Shown: positions 41,645 to 51,395 of the stretch, one piece after another
How the letters are laid out: each line of letters starts with the position of its first letter
Position numbering within the stretch: position 1 is the first letter of the stretch
Assembly (NCBI RefSeq): GCF_000739635.1
Contig: NZ_BATQ01000117.1
Coordinates: forward strand, 62,001-126,000
DNA: 64,000 nucleotides
Reading direction: 5' to 3'
Origin: Verrucomicrobium sp. BvORR034
GTDB lineage: Bacteria > Verrucomicrobiota > Verrucomicrobiia > Verrucomicrobiales > Verrucomicrobiaceae
Made by a program: the position numbers and the translations under genes
Notes under the pieces: generated by a model
Databases searched by the model: none
Seen by the model: only the letters and a program-made list of their open reading frames with translations
What the model was told of the DNA's origin: nothing

Positions 41645-43792
41645 TCACACCGCTCCAGACTCCTCCCGCAACACTGAAGATAGGGAACTCCCCTGCTGGC
41701 GGCGCGTTTGCCACTCTCCGATTCTCGGCGGGAACCCCAGTGAACCATCCTCATGCACCATGGACAGGTTCACATTAAACGCCGGATCCGCCTCACAATA
41801 CGGCTGCCATTTCTGGCGGAGCAACATGGTCTCCCGGGTTGCTCGTGCTTTGCCAGCATCAGTGCGCTCATCCGCTCCACGAGAGGCTGACTCATGGTGG
41901 CTCATCTCGGCAAAAGGGGTGTACACGTTGCGATAGCCTGCATCATCCAGCTTCAGACAGAAGTCGATGTCGTTGAAGGCCACCTTGAAATCTCCTTCAT
42001 CCAGTCCACCCACCTCCAGGTACTTGCGGCGCTCCACCACCAGACAAGCCGCAGTGACAGCAGAGAAATTCTGGCAGAGATGAAGCCGTCCCCCGTGGGA
42101 CTGGTTCGAGCTGTCACACCCCTTCAAAAAGTGTCCGGCAGCCCCACCCATCCCAAGGATCACCCCGGCGTGCTGAATGCGACCATCCGGATAGTACAGC
42201 TTGGTCCCCACCGCACCAACGTCTGGCCGGACCGCCTGGCTCACCATCTCTCGCAGCCAGTCGCGTTCATGAATTTCGATGTCATTGTTGAGCAGGCAAA
42301 CCACCTGCTCTGTGCATGCAGCAACAGCCTGATTGTTGAGCAGCGAGTAGTTAAAGGGCCCGGGGACCCGAATCACCTCTGCCTTATCCTGAGCCTGCAG
42401 ACCCGCCAGATACTCCAGTGTTGACTCCTCGTTCGAATCATTGTCCACAATGACCAGCCTGAAATGGGGATAGTCGGTGCGGGCCAGCACGGATTCCACC
42501 GCCACCTCCAGCAGATGCCGGAAGTTTCGGGTGGGGATGATGATGGCAACCGGCGGAGGATCGGACAGACTGCGGCGCACCCGCAAGTGCCCTTGCTTCA
42601 GCTCTTCCACTTCCTCCACTGCCTGATTTGTTCGGGCAAGATGATCCTCCACCACCCGCTTTCCGGCGCTGGAAGCATAGGACTTCTCAGAAACTCCCCG
42701 GGCAGTGCTACCCTCGATGCTACGCCAGTGGTACAGGATCCTGGGAACGTGATGGATCCGATTCCGGCCCACTGCTTCGAAAACACGCAGCGCCAGGTCC
42801 CAGTCCTGCGCGCCTTCCGTACCGGCGCGAAAGCCGCCCAACTCCCTCACCAGGTCCGTGCGGTACACACCGAGATGACAGACACAGTTTTGAGAGAGCA
42901 GCAGGTCGTAGTTGAAGTCAGGCTTGAAGTATGGGTCATACCGCACGCCCGCTTCATCCAGATGATCCTCATCAGAATAGATGAGAGCCGCCTCCGGCTT
43001 CGCCATGATCTCGCGGGCCATCTCCAGAAGAGCGTGGGGCCGCAACTCATCATCGTGATCCAACAGAGCCACGAAGGAGCCGGTGGCGAGTTCCAAGGCG
43101 CTGTTCGTGGCCGCAACAATATGCCCGTTGCTGGGCCGAAATACGACCTTGATCCTCGGATCACTGGCCGCATAGTTCTCAATCGTCTTCCGAACTTGCG
43201 GATCAGGCGAAGCATCATCAGCAATGCAGAGTTCCCATTGGGGATAAGCCTGGCCCAACACCGTCTCGATCACCCGCTTCAGCCAACGGAGCGGGGTATT
43301 ATACACCGGCAGTAACACGGAAATGAGAGGTCCGTCGGTGAGCGCAGCTCCCTCCTGCCGCAGCTTGACCAGATCCTCCGCATGAATCGTGTCATAGTGG
43401 TGCACCCACGTTGCGTAGTCCTGCCCGGAATCCTTTTGTTTCCACGGCCAGGCAATCCATGGAGCGGTGACCGGGAGTTCCTCCATCAACAACCACTTGC
43501 CATCGGACCGTTTGCATTCCACCTGGATGACACTTCGACCTCGCGGCACTTCTACGTCGATTAGAAACCCACTCAGGGCGGCTTCTGGATGATTGGGATA
43601 CCGATAGCCCAAATAGGGCCTGGGTCTCTTGCGACGAGCCGTGAAGGATTGTTCTCCGACCCTGGCGCGCACCCCTTTGAGAAACTCCCCTGCGAGGTCG
43701 AAACACCAGCCATGAATCGTCAGCTTTCTGCTGTGAAGCTTGCGCTCCACAGGGAATTCGATTGCATGCAGCACAACTGGGGATTCAGGCAT
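41645..43792 (-). CDS. Double-domain family 2 glycosyltransferase
   Basis: The 715-residue protein has an N-terminal beta domain (~1-110), then two GT2 (GT-A) domains. The first starts at PLISVLLPVYNTP (~155) with the metal-binding D245-H-D-D-E. The second starts at PVAIIIPTRN (~414) with N502-N-D-I-E. Two-domain GT2 proteins of this kind usually build O-antigens or rhamnan-type polysaccharides on the cytoplasmic side, each domain adding a different linkage. The second domain continues with VAFNDIDFCLKL and RGADERTD. It sits 34 nt downstream of the membrane-protein gene at 43827 in the same direction, so the two are probably co-transcribed. Confidence 0.9.
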   Translation of the reverse strand: MPESPVVLHAIEFPVERKLHSRKLTIHGWCFDLAGEFLKGVRARVGEQSFTARRKRPRPYLGYRYPNHPEAALSGFLIDVEVPRGRSVIQVECKRSDGKWLLMEELPVTAPWIAWPWKQKDSGQDYATWVHHYDTIHAEDLVKLRQEGAALTDGPLISVLLPVYNTPLRWLKRVIETVLGQAYPQWELCIADDASPDPQVRKTIENYAASDPRIKVVFRPSNGHIVAATNSALELATGSFVALLDHDDELRPHALLEMAREIMAKPEAALIYSDEDHLDEAGVRYDPYFKPDFNYDLLLSQNCVCHLGVYRTDLVRELGGFRAGTEGAQDWDLALRVFEAVGRNRIHHVPRILYHWRSIEGSTARGVSEKSYASSAGKRVVEDHLARTNQAVEEVEELKQGHLRVRRSLSDPPPVAIIIPTRNFRHLLEVAVESVLARTDYPHFRLVIVDNDSNEESTLEYLAGLQAQDKAEVIRVPGPFNYSLLNNQAVAACTEQVVCLLNNDIEIHERDWLREMVSQAVRPDVGAVGTKLYYPDGRIQHAGVILGMGGAAGHFLKGCDSSNQSHGGRLHLCQNFSAVTAACLVVERRKYLEVGGLDEGDFKVAFNDIDFCLKLDDAGYRNVYTPFAEMSHHESASRGADERTDAGKARATRETMLLRQKWQPYCEADPAFNVNLSMVHEDGSLGFPPRIGEWQTRRQQGSSLSSVLREESGAV

Positions 43793-43826
43793 TTCGGTCG
43801 CACTCTACAGATCAGGGAATCGCGGA

Positions 43827-45776
43827 TTATTCTCTCCGCCCCCCGGAGAGTCCAGCGGTTTCAGAACGAACTCCCAACGACAATACTCCTTCGACAAAGA
43901 GACACAAAAGGAGAAGCGCCCCTCCGACCAGTACCAGGTTCATCCCATTGTCGAGCAACCACTTTTTCTCCCGTTCCAGGTGTCCCACAGCTTTGGGCTC
44001 GGTAAAGGCAAACCAGCGGTCCGCGAAGCGGTCTGCGATCTTGATCCGGTAAGGACGATAAGGAATGCGCACTAAAAACCGCTTCCATTGATCCCCGGGG
44101 CGCTCTTCAGGCAACAGACGGATCTTGCGACGGCCCGTGGCGTCCTGAATCTCCAGAGAAGAACCCTTGGGGGATGGCGCCCCTGCCATCCAAATCTCCA
44201 CCCACTGCGTGGCAGGGGTGCCGGCGAACTCAAGCGTCAACTCCCCGGTGGCCGCACTGCCAGCAGGTGGAAGAAAGCTCCCCCAATAAGGCTGATGCGG
44301 AGCCGGACCTGTCCTCGCATCCACCCCACCATTTCTCACAAAGGCCCTCTCATCCCCGGCCACCACAGTGGATGGCGGAGCCTCCTTGAGGTCTGCTGGC
44401 AGCAAGTCCAGTAACGTCTTTGATCCCAAGATCTTCTTGAGCCGGCCTCCATTGCTCAATGGAGGAAGTGGATTCTCCTTCGACTGATACAGCCCCCTGT
44501 CATCGCCAACGCTGAGATAGCGCCGAATGCTCACTGTGTGCTGATTCTTCAGCCAGGCTAAGCTTCGAGCGGCCGGAGCTTGCACGACGAGGAAGTCACT
44601 CAACACTGCCCCCAATACGACCACGCTCCATGCAATCAATGCTCCGCGTACGATCGCCTGTCTTCTGACAATAGCTCCCCCTGCCACGGCCCAGCGCAAC
44701 AGAAGCACCGCCCAGGCGAAATTTGCTGCCAGCCCGCAGACATTGATGGGGAAGTACCGGCTGGCGATCACGGCTTCCGACCTCGCATAGGCAATCGCCA
44801 AAGCATGTACTGCCACCCAAAAGGAAAGCGCCATGGCGATGCGCACCCGGGAATCCAACACCAACCGCCCCATGAAGATCGCGACCAAGCCCGCCAGAGT
44901 AGGCAACTGCACCAGCAACCATCCCCACCCCCCTGCTCCTACAGGCCAGGACAGGAACACGAACAAACCGCGCAACCGATCCCACCAGGAATGATGAATG
45001 TTGGCCTCCGTGCTTTCGGGAAGATGAAATGCCAGAGCCCCAAAAGCGAAGAGCATAAGCAAACCAACACCCCAAACTTGGGCTTTGGTGCGCATCTGCG
45101 GCGCAGCAAGCGCTTCGACGATCAGCATTCCGGCGAGCGCCAACGCGGGAAAGAACCCACCCGCCATGGTGCCCACTCCCAGAACCAGCGGCAGCCAGCC
45201 CAACCACCACCGAACGCCGAGAGGCCGGGCGGCTCCAGCCGCGACCCAGATGGCAGCAAGTCCAAAGAGTCCCATCAACGGGAAGGAGTTTTGAAACCCA
45301 CAGAGCAGGTTTTCATAGTCCATCGGCACAGCGGCCAATCCCAACGCCACCACGAGACAGAGGCGTGCCGCCCCCCGGGTCAGGTGACACAACAATACAA
45401 ACAAGAGCACTGCAAACAGCCCATGGAGCCCAGCAGAAACCACCATCTGTAGAATAGGGTCCCAGATACCGTGAGCATCCAGCAGCGCGAGGAAAATCAA
45501 CCGTGGAAAGAGAATCCGATGCTCATTGTGTCGATCAAAGAGTGTGCGCCAGTCGAAGTGACCTTCCACCCACGGTGGATAGAGTATCTGTCCCTCTGCA
45601 TCCCATTGATCCCAAAACGGCGCAGGCGATGCCATGTCATGAATCCAGACCAGTCGCACGCCAAACACGATCAGAAACAACGCGACGCTCAGCAGTCCAA
45701 TTTCGCGCGACCTGCCCAAGCCCCCTACAATGCCACGGGTGCACTTTGAAAGGAACTCCCTGAAGCTATTTTTCAT
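43827..45776 (-). CDS. Polytopic membrane protein, possibly GT-C-like
   Basis: This 649-residue protein has about 10-11 membrane helices in residues ~20-400, then a soluble C-terminal domain (~420-615) and a last helix (LVLVGGALLLLCLFVEG). The first periplasmic loop has W-D-Q-W-D-x-E, then TLFDRHNEHRILFPRL, acidic and His residues placed as in lipid-linked-sugar glycosyltransferases of the GT-C fold, though I cannot name the family. The C-terminal domain (LTLEFAGTPATQWVEIWM) is beta-rich and might bind carbohydrate. Its place upstream of the double glycosyltransferase, 34 nt apart, supports a polysaccharide role. Confidence 0.65.
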   Translation of the reverse strand: MKNSFREFLSKCTRGIVGGLGRSREIGLLSVALFLIVFGVRLVWIHDMASPAPFWDQWDAEGQILYPPWVEGHFDWRTLFDRHNEHRILFPRLIFLALLDAHGIWDPILQMVVSAGLHGLFAVLLFVLLCHLTRGAARLCLVVALGLAAVPMDYENLLCGFQNSFPLMGLFGLAAIWVAAGAARPLGVRWWLGWLPLVLGVGTMAGGFFPALALAGMLIVEALAAPQMRTKAQVWGVGLLMLFAFGALAFHLPESTEANIHHSWWDRLRGLFVFLSWPVGAGGWGWLLVQLPTLAGLVAIFMGRLVLDSRVRIAMALSFWVAVHALAIAYARSEAVIASRYFPINVCGLAANFAWAVLLLRWAVAGGAIVRRQAIVRGALIAWSVVVLGAVLSDFLVVQAPAARSLAWLKNQHTVSIRRYLSVGDDRGLYQSKENPLPPLSNGGRLKKILGSKTLLDLLPADLKEAPPSTVVAGDERAFVRNGGVDARTGPAPHQPYWGSFLPPAGSAATGELTLEFAGTPATQWVEIWMAGAPSPKGSSLEIQDATGRRKIRLLPEERPGDQWKRFLVRIPYRPYRIKIADRFADRWFAFTEPKAVGHLEREKKWLLDNGMNLVLVGGALLLLCLFVEGVLSLGVRSETAGLSGGRRE

Positions 45777-45975
45777 GGATGGACAGATGTGCCGAGCCGA
45801 GGCCCGGCCATCATCCGCAGCTTCCCCATGCAGGCAACCAACTTCATCGCCAGAGCGGAAATATCATCCGTTCCTGCCATTCCCTCGGAAAGTGCATCGA
45901 CATGCCTGAGCGACAAGGCACGCGATGCCTTCTGCAATTCTCCTCACACGGACGCTCAAAAACTCTGCCACCAAA

Positions 45976-47286
45976 TCAGGACACGCCAGGCTTCCCAAAC
46001 ATCTCCTTCTTCAGCACCTTGGAATTCCGGCCACTGCGGTCGTATTGCTCGCGCCGGTCAGAGGGCAGGATGCCGGGGCCGACGTCCACATATCCCATCT
46101 TCTCTTCAAAGAACCGGGAGGCCTGGGTGCTGAGGGCGAAGATCCAGACGGCACCGCGCTGCCGTGCCATGTCTTCGGCATAGGCTACGAGCTTGCGCCC
46201 GTGACCTTTGTTCTTGTGCGCGCGGCTCACGAAGAGGCAGGCGAGTTCCGCCACCTTCTCCTTCTCGTCGGTTTCATACATGTGCACCGCGACGGTGCCC
46301 ACGAGATTCCCGTCCAGCTCAAAGACAAAGAAATCGTTGATGCGCTTATGCACCTGCTCGCGGGATCGTGGAGCAAGTGCAGCATCCTCCACGGACTGGC
46401 GCATCATGGTCATGATCGACGGGATGTCGGTCACCCGGGCACGACGGATCTGCTGGTACTCGTCCGCATGGATCATGGTGCCCACCCCTTCGTTGCTGAA
46501 CAACTCAGCAAGCAACACCTCGTCCTGGCGACCGTCGATGATATGGACGCGAGCCACCCCCTCGCCACAAGCGAGCGCGGCATACCGCAATTTCGACACC
46601 AGGCTGGGGTCCATATGAGGATCCCGGCGTTTGGCAATTTCACGAGCGAGCTTGATGGGCAATTGCGCCAGACGCTGGCCTTCGCTGTTCATCAGCCCTT
46701 CCTCGGCCACAAAGATCACTTTGGCAGCGTCCAGTGCGAGTGCCGTTTCCACTGCCACCGCATCGGAGTTCAACCGCAAGGTGGTGCCACGTCCATCATA
46801 GCCGAATGGAGGCAGCACAGGGATGATCCCTTCCTTGAGCATACCAATGAGCATCCGGGAATCCACTCGCTCGATCCTTCCGGTGTGTTCAAGATCCACC
46901 CCCTCAATCACGCCCGCAGGATGCACGGCCAAAGCATTCGGCACGGCCACGCGGAGTTCGAGCGCGGTGAGATCCGCCACCAATTCGCTCGTAAGCCGGG
47001 AAATGGCGTCTGCGCTCACCTCAAGGGTGGCGGTATCAGTGCGCCCCATGCCGTCGTCACTGGAAAGGGTGATGCTCCGGGCCTGGGCCAGCTCACGAAT
47101 CTGGAGCCGGGCACCAAATGAGATGACAACCTGGATGTTCAGAGATTGCAGGACGGCAATGTCCTGAAGCAGGCTGGTGAAGTTCGGCAGGCGCATCACC
47201 GCGCCATCCAGCGCGATCACAAAAATCCGCTCCCGGAACTGGGGAACGTATTGGAGAATGCCTCTCAGGTCTTCGAATTTGCTCAT
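45976..47286 (-). CDS. argA: N-acetylglutamate synthase (ArgA type)
   Basis: This 436-residue protein has the two-domain layout of classic ArgA: an N-terminal amino-acid-kinase domain (~1-290; VIALDGAVM, VVISFGARLQIREL, GIIPVLPPFGYDGRG, LNSDAVAVETALAL) and a C-terminal GNAT acetyltransferase domain (~290-436; ARVTDIPSIMTMM, ACLFVSRAHKNKGHGRKLVAYAE, the acetyl-CoA loop). It makes N-acetylglutamate, the first step of arginine synthesis; the kinase-like domain usually senses arginine. No other arginine genes are in the window. The preceding symporter gene lies 95 nt upstream and may or may not share a transcript. Confidence 0.93.
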   Translation of the reverse strand: MSKFEDLRGILQYVPQFRERIFVIALDGAVMRLPNFTSLLQDIAVLQSLNIQVVISFGARLQIRELAQARSITLSSDDGMGRTDTATLEVSADAISRLTSELVADLTALELRVAVPNALAVHPAGVIEGVDLEHTGRIERVDSRMLIGMLKEGIIPVLPPFGYDGRGTTLRLNSDAVAVETALALDAAKVIFVAEEGLMNSEGQRLAQLPIKLAREIAKRRDPHMDPSLVSKLRYAALACGEGVARVHIIDGRQDEVLLAELFSNEGVGTMIHADEYQQIRRARVTDIPSIMTMMRQSVEDAALAPRSREQVHKRINDFFVFELDGNLVGTVAVHMYETDEKEKVAELACLFVSRAHKNKGHGRKLVAYAEDMARQRGAVWIFALSTQASRFFEEKMGYVDVGPGILPSDRREQYDRSGRNSKVLKKEMFGKPGVS

Positions 47287-47380
47287 TGAAGGTAGAAGCC
47301 CCCAACATTCTCATCGAATGGCGGGGATACAAGCCCTTGGGCGATAAAGGTTGGATGGGAGATCAGGACAGTGAGCCCGC

Positions 47381-48970
47381 CTACTCTCCGTGATCCACCA
47401 CATTCGCCATCTCGGTGCGCTTGTGCTGTGGCGTCCTAAACAACACGGACACCCCCACGGTCACGAAAGTGCCCAAAGTGATGCGCCAGGGGAACGACAG
47501 AATGAATGGCTCAGACATTCCAACTCTCGTCTGGATATCCATCGGGTTGCTCAAAAACAGAACCGCCAGGATGCCGCAGATCATAGCAAGGATGTTCGTC
47601 CCATCGCGACCACGAGTCTTTGTCAGCACCGCCACAAGGAAGATCCCCAACAGCGACCCAAAAGTGAACCCGAGAATACCGAGCACCAGCTTGATGATTT
47701 CCTCTTCAGGATGGTGCGCCATGTACCAGGCTGTGGCAACCCCCACGACAATGATGAGTACAGCAAAGAGCACTGTGCTCCAGCGGAGCACCTTGATGCG
47801 CTTGGACTCCGGGGCATCCGCAGGCAGTCGAGGGAGGATGAAGTCGCGGGCGAAGCTGGTGGCCAAGGCATTGAGAGCCGTGCTCAGGGACCCCATGGCA
47901 GTAGCCAGAATGCCGGCCGTCACCAGACCCCGCATACCTGCGGGCATCTCCTTCATGATGAAGTAGGGAAAGACTTCCCGGGTTTCCGCAGGCATGCCCG
48001 AATCTGGATGGGCCTTGTAGTACGCGTAGAGGAGAACGCCGATGAAGATGAAGGCGGAAACCAAGGGCAGATCGACAATGCCGGACAGGATGGTGGCGAA
48101 GGCACTCTGCCGACGATTCTTGGCGGTGAGCATGCGCTGGACCGTGTCCTGATCGATACCATGAGTCGCCATGGTCACAAAGGTGCTGCCGATGATCGCC
48201 GCCCAGATGGTGTACTCCGTGGTGAGCACGTTTTTGATCCAGGCCCAGGCACCGGGTTCTGAAGGTTTGGCAAAGTCAAAGAACGCCGGTTCCTTGATCA
48301 CCGCAGCAACCGTCTCCATGCCGCCTGGAATGCGCCCCAACAGGTAAGGAATGGTGAATGCCAGTGCCGCAAGGAGAACCGCCACCTGAATGAAGTCGGT
48401 CCAGATCACGGCTCGAATGCCCCCCACAGAAGTGTAGATGGCGGTCATCAAGGTCACCAACACCACCGCACCCGCATAGAGCCAGAATTTCGTCCCTTGC
48501 TCGACAGGGGCTCCCGTCCACAAAGCGTAGGCAAGGACGATAATGATCGCGGAAACATACAGCCGGGTCCCCATGGCCAGCACGCGGGTGACCAAGAAAG
48601 TAACCGAAGCAAACTTCCGCGTCCAAGGGCCGAAACGGGTCCCCAGGAACTCGTAGAGCGACACCACATTGTGTTTGTAGAACACTGGGATGAACAAGAA
48701 GCTGACGATGATGCGGGCCAGCACGGTCCCGATCGCAAATTGAGCATAGCTCCAGTTCTGCCGGCTGAAGCCCGTCTCGGGAGCTCCGAGGAAGGTCGCC
48801 GCGCTGATCTCCGCTGCAATAATCGACGCCAACACCGCCCACCAGGCCATCTCGCGGTCGCCGAGTGCATAGCTTTCCACGCTCTTGTTCTTCCGGCTCT
48901 GGGCGAGACCAATCCCCAGAATCAGGGCGAAATAGAGCAGCAGCACCAGGATGTCCCACGTGAAATTCAT
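47381..48970 (-). CDS. Sodium:solute symporter (SSS family)
   Basis: The start is placed at 48970 (MNFTWDILVLLLYFAL); the frame also opens at 49006 (MSMLAVHAIVGP). The protein has ~13 helices and the SSS pattern: YALGDREMAWWAVLASIIAAEISAATF in helix 1-2, LARIIVSFLFIPVFYKHNVVSLYEFLG, YTSVGGIRAVIWTDFIQVAVL, and ATAMGSLSTALNALATSFARDF in the second inverted repeat. Members take up sugars, amino acids, vitamins or sialic acid with Na+. The substrate cannot be told here. It is divergent to the VIT/vWA gene (about 195 nt between the starts). Confidence 0.92.
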   Translation of the reverse strand: MNFTWDILVLLLYFALILGIGLAQSRKNKSVESYALGDREMAWWAVLASIIAAEISAATFLGAPETGFSRQNWSYAQFAIGTVLARIIVSFLFIPVFYKHNVVSLYEFLGTRFGPWTRKFASVTFLVTRVLAMGTRLYVSAIIIVLAYALWTGAPVEQGTKFWLYAGAVVLVTLMTAIYTSVGGIRAVIWTDFIQVAVLLAALAFTIPYLLGRIPGGMETVAAVIKEPAFFDFAKPSEPGAWAWIKNVLTTEYTIWAAIIGSTFVTMATHGIDQDTVQRMLTAKNRRQSAFATILSGIVDLPLVSAFIFIGVLLYAYYKAHPDSGMPAETREVFPYFIMKEMPAGMRGLVTAGILATAMGSLSTALNALATSFARDFILPRLPADAPESKRIKVLRWSTVLFAVLIIVVGVATAWYMAHHPEEEIIKLVLGILGFTFGSLLGIFLVAVLTKTRGRDGTNILAMICGILAVLFLSNPMDIQTRVGMSEPFILSFPWRITLGTFVTVGVSVLFRTPQHKRTEMANVVDHGE

Positions 48971-49165
48971 GGGGCCGACGATGGCGTGAACAGCCAGCAT
49001 TGACAAGGGCCGTCAGAAACGAACAGAACTTTTTCGATCCTCCAACCCACATCGCCAGCCGGGAAATGGCGTCTCAACGAGCGTGGCACCCCATCGCTTT
49101 GCTCAATACTCGTTCCCTTTTTATGTATTTAACAACCAAACTCCAGGGAAGGACGGTGGCGGCGT

Positions 49166-51283
49166 ATGAAGACACCTTGCCGTTTCACACGCCTGCTCAG
49201 AGCGCAAGCCATTCCCATGGCGGCAGCTTTGGCCTTCGCGCTCGCCTCCCCCACCCCGTCGCAAGCCGCCGGAGCGCTCACCCCAAAGGGCTCCCCGCAT
49301 GAGCCGCTCCGACTGGTGGACCACCACGTCCAAGTCACGCTCAACAACGGGTTCGCCCGTACAGAAGTCACCCAGTCGTTCTACAATCCCAACGCCCAGG
49401 ATCTGGAGGCCGTGTACCGGTTCCCTCTGCCAAAAAGCTCAAGCCTCTCTGAGGTCAGCCTGACCCTTGGCGAGCATGAGATTCACGGAGAGGTTGTGGA
49501 AAAGACCCGCGCCCGGACCATCTACGAAGACGAGAAGAAGAACGGCCAAGACGCCGGGATGGCGACGAAGGAGACCTTTCAGGCCTACGAGTTCCGGGTG
49601 ACCCCAGTTCGAGCCCAGCAGCAAACCCGCCTCAGACTCGTGTACTACCAACCACTGGAAGTCGACACAGGAGTCTGCCGGTATCTCTATCCCCTGGAGG
49701 AAGGGGGCACGGATGACGCCGCTGCTGCCAGTTTCTGGGGACCGGCCAACTCCACGCTGGATGGCACGTTCACCGCGGATGTAGAGGTCAAGTCGGCCTG
49801 GCCCGTGACCAACGTCCGGCTGCCGGGGTTCGAAGGCGACGCCCAGACCACCAAGATCGCTGAAGGGCACTACAAGGTGCACGTGGAACGCAAGAACCGA
49901 CCACTCACCAAAGACCTGGTGGTGTACTATCGCCTGGAAGACAACCTGCCCGGCCGGGTGGAAGTGATCCCCTTCCGCGCCTCTGAGACCGGACCTGGCA
50001 CCTTCATGATGGTGGTGACTCCCGGTCTCGATCTCCAACCCCTCAGCCACGGTGCAGACTATGTGTTTGTCCTCGACACCTCCGGCAGCATGAGCTCCAA
50101 ACTGCAAACCCTCGCCAAGGGAGTAAGTCAGGTGATCGGCAAGATGTCGCCTCAGGACCGGTTCCGCGTGATTTCCTTTGCCGACCGGGCCACAGATGTG
50201 ACCGGCTGGTTGGAGGCGACTCCGACCCATGTCGAGAGAGCCCTTCACCAGATCCAGACCCTGCGCTCCGCAGGCAGCACGAATCTCTACGATGGTCTCT
50301 CCATGGCCATGCAGAAGCTGGACGCCGACCGGGCCACCAGCGTGGTGCTGGTGACCGATGGCGTCACCAACACCGGCATCGTGGACTCGGCAGCGTTTCA
50401 CCAACTGGTGAAATCACACGACATCCGCATCTTCGGCTTCCTAATGGGCAACAGTGCCAACTGGCCTCTGATGCGGACCGTTTGCGAGGCCAGCGGCGGT
50501 TTTTACGCCGGGGTTTCCAACGATGACGACCTCCTCGGCCAGATCCTCCAGGCCAAAGGCAAAGTGTTGCACGAGTGCCTTCATGACGCGGAGTTCACCA
50601 TCCAGGGCGTAAAAACCCTCAACACAACGGGAAGCATTCCCGGCAAGATCTATCGTGGACAGCAGCTGGTGATGTTCGGCCAGTACGAAAAGGGCGGCGA
50701 CGCGGAGCTGGTCCTAAAAGCCCGTCTCACGGGAGAAGACAAGGTGTACCGCACCACCTTCAAGTTTCCCGAAACCGATATCGAGAATCCCGAGATCGAA
50801 CGCCTCTGGGCACTTGATCAGATCGAGCAATACGAACTTCGCGCCAACACCGGGGCCCTTCCCCAGCATGAAGCGAACAACGCCATCCTCGGTCTGGGAT
50901 TGCAATATCAACTGGTCACAGATCAGACCTCCATGCTGGTGCTCAATGACGACGCTTTTTCCCGTCACGGCATCGACCGTCAAAACCAGAGCCGCGCTGC
51001 GGCAGAACAAGCCGCCCACAATGTTCGCCAGGCTGCACCTGCGGCGACCAACTATCGTGTGGACGCCGCCCAGCCCATGACACCGCACGCTGCTCCGAGC
51101 GTGGCCCCGCCGCAGCGGTCATACAGCGAAAGCAGCAGCAGTTCGGGCGGCGGAAGCTGGTTCCCAAAAATCGGCGGTGGTGGTGGAGCGATCTCCCCGC
51201 CAGCGATGCTCGCGCTCGCTCTGTTCTCCGGACTGGCTCTCATGAGTCTGCGCCGGATTTCGGGTGACGCACGACAGGACTAG
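49166..51283 (+). CDS. VIT + vWA surface protein with GlyGly-CTERM-like tail
   Basis: This 705-residue protein starts with a signal peptide ending SPTPSQA. A VIT domain follows (~40-165; VQVTLNNGFARTEVTQSFYN, VEKTRARTIYEDEKK). The vWA domain has MIDAS D304-T-S-G-S308, then G-S-T-N and TDGVTNTG. The C-terminus is a Ser/Gly-rich linker, GGGGG (670-674), then PPAMLALALFSG and R696-R697: the order Gly-Gly, hydrophobic helix, basic end seen in GlyGly-CTERM proteins. VIT/vWA proteins with C-terminal sorting signals are known elsewhere next to a dedicated sortase (TIGR03788 type). Here a rhombosortase-like gene follows after 112 nt. The likely fate is cleavage near the glycines and surface attachment. 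Confidence 0.9.
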   Translation: MKTPCRFTRLLRAQAIPMAAALAFALASPTPSQAAGALTPKGSPHEPLRLVDHHVQVTLNNGFARTEVTQSFYNPNAQDLEAVYRFPLPKSSSLSEVSLTLGEHEIHGEVVEKTRARTIYEDEKKNGQDAGMATKETFQAYEFRVTPVRAQQQTRLRLVYYQPLEVDTGVCRYLYPLEEGGTDDAAAASFWGPANSTLDGTFTADVEVKSAWPVTNVRLPGFEGDAQTTKIAEGHYKVHVERKNRPLTKDLVVYYRLEDNLPGRVEVIPFRASETGPGTFMMVVTPGLDLQPLSHGADYVFVLDTSGSMSSKLQTLAKGVSQVIGKMSPQDRFRVISFADRATDVTGWLEATPTHVERALHQIQTLRSAGSTNLYDGLSMAMQKLDADRATSVVLVTDGVTNTGIVDSAAFHQLVKSHDIRIFGFLMGNSANWPLMRTVCEASGGFYAGVSNDDDLLGQILQAKGKVLHECLHDAEFTIQGVKTLNTTGSIPGKIYRGQQLVMFGQYEKGGDAELVLKARLTGEDKVYRTTFKFPETDIENPEIERLWALDQIEQYELRANTGALPQHEANNAILGLGLQYQLVTDQTSMLVLNDDAFSRHGIDRQNQSRAAAEQAAHNVRQAAPAATNYRVDAAQPMTPHAAPSVAPPQRSYSESSSSSGGGSWFPKIGGGGGAISPPAMLALALFSGLALMSLRRISGDARQD

Positions 51284-51298
51284 GCCATTGCGGGGACT

Positions 51299-51328
51299 CG
51301 TGGCTGCGCTTGCCTGCATGCGGCCACG
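51299..51328 (+). promoter_or_regulatory. Hairpin between the VIT/vWA gene and the rhombosortase-like gene
   Basis: CGTGGC and GCCACG form a 6-bp stem with inner TGC/GCA pairing. There is no T-run. It could reduce read-through so the protease is made in smaller amounts than its substrate, or protect the upstream 3' end. Confidence 0.35.
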
Positions 51329-51395
51329 ATAACCGCTTGGGGTGTGGGAGCTATTTCCCGCTCAACCTCTGCAACCATTTCCCACATCGTGACAT

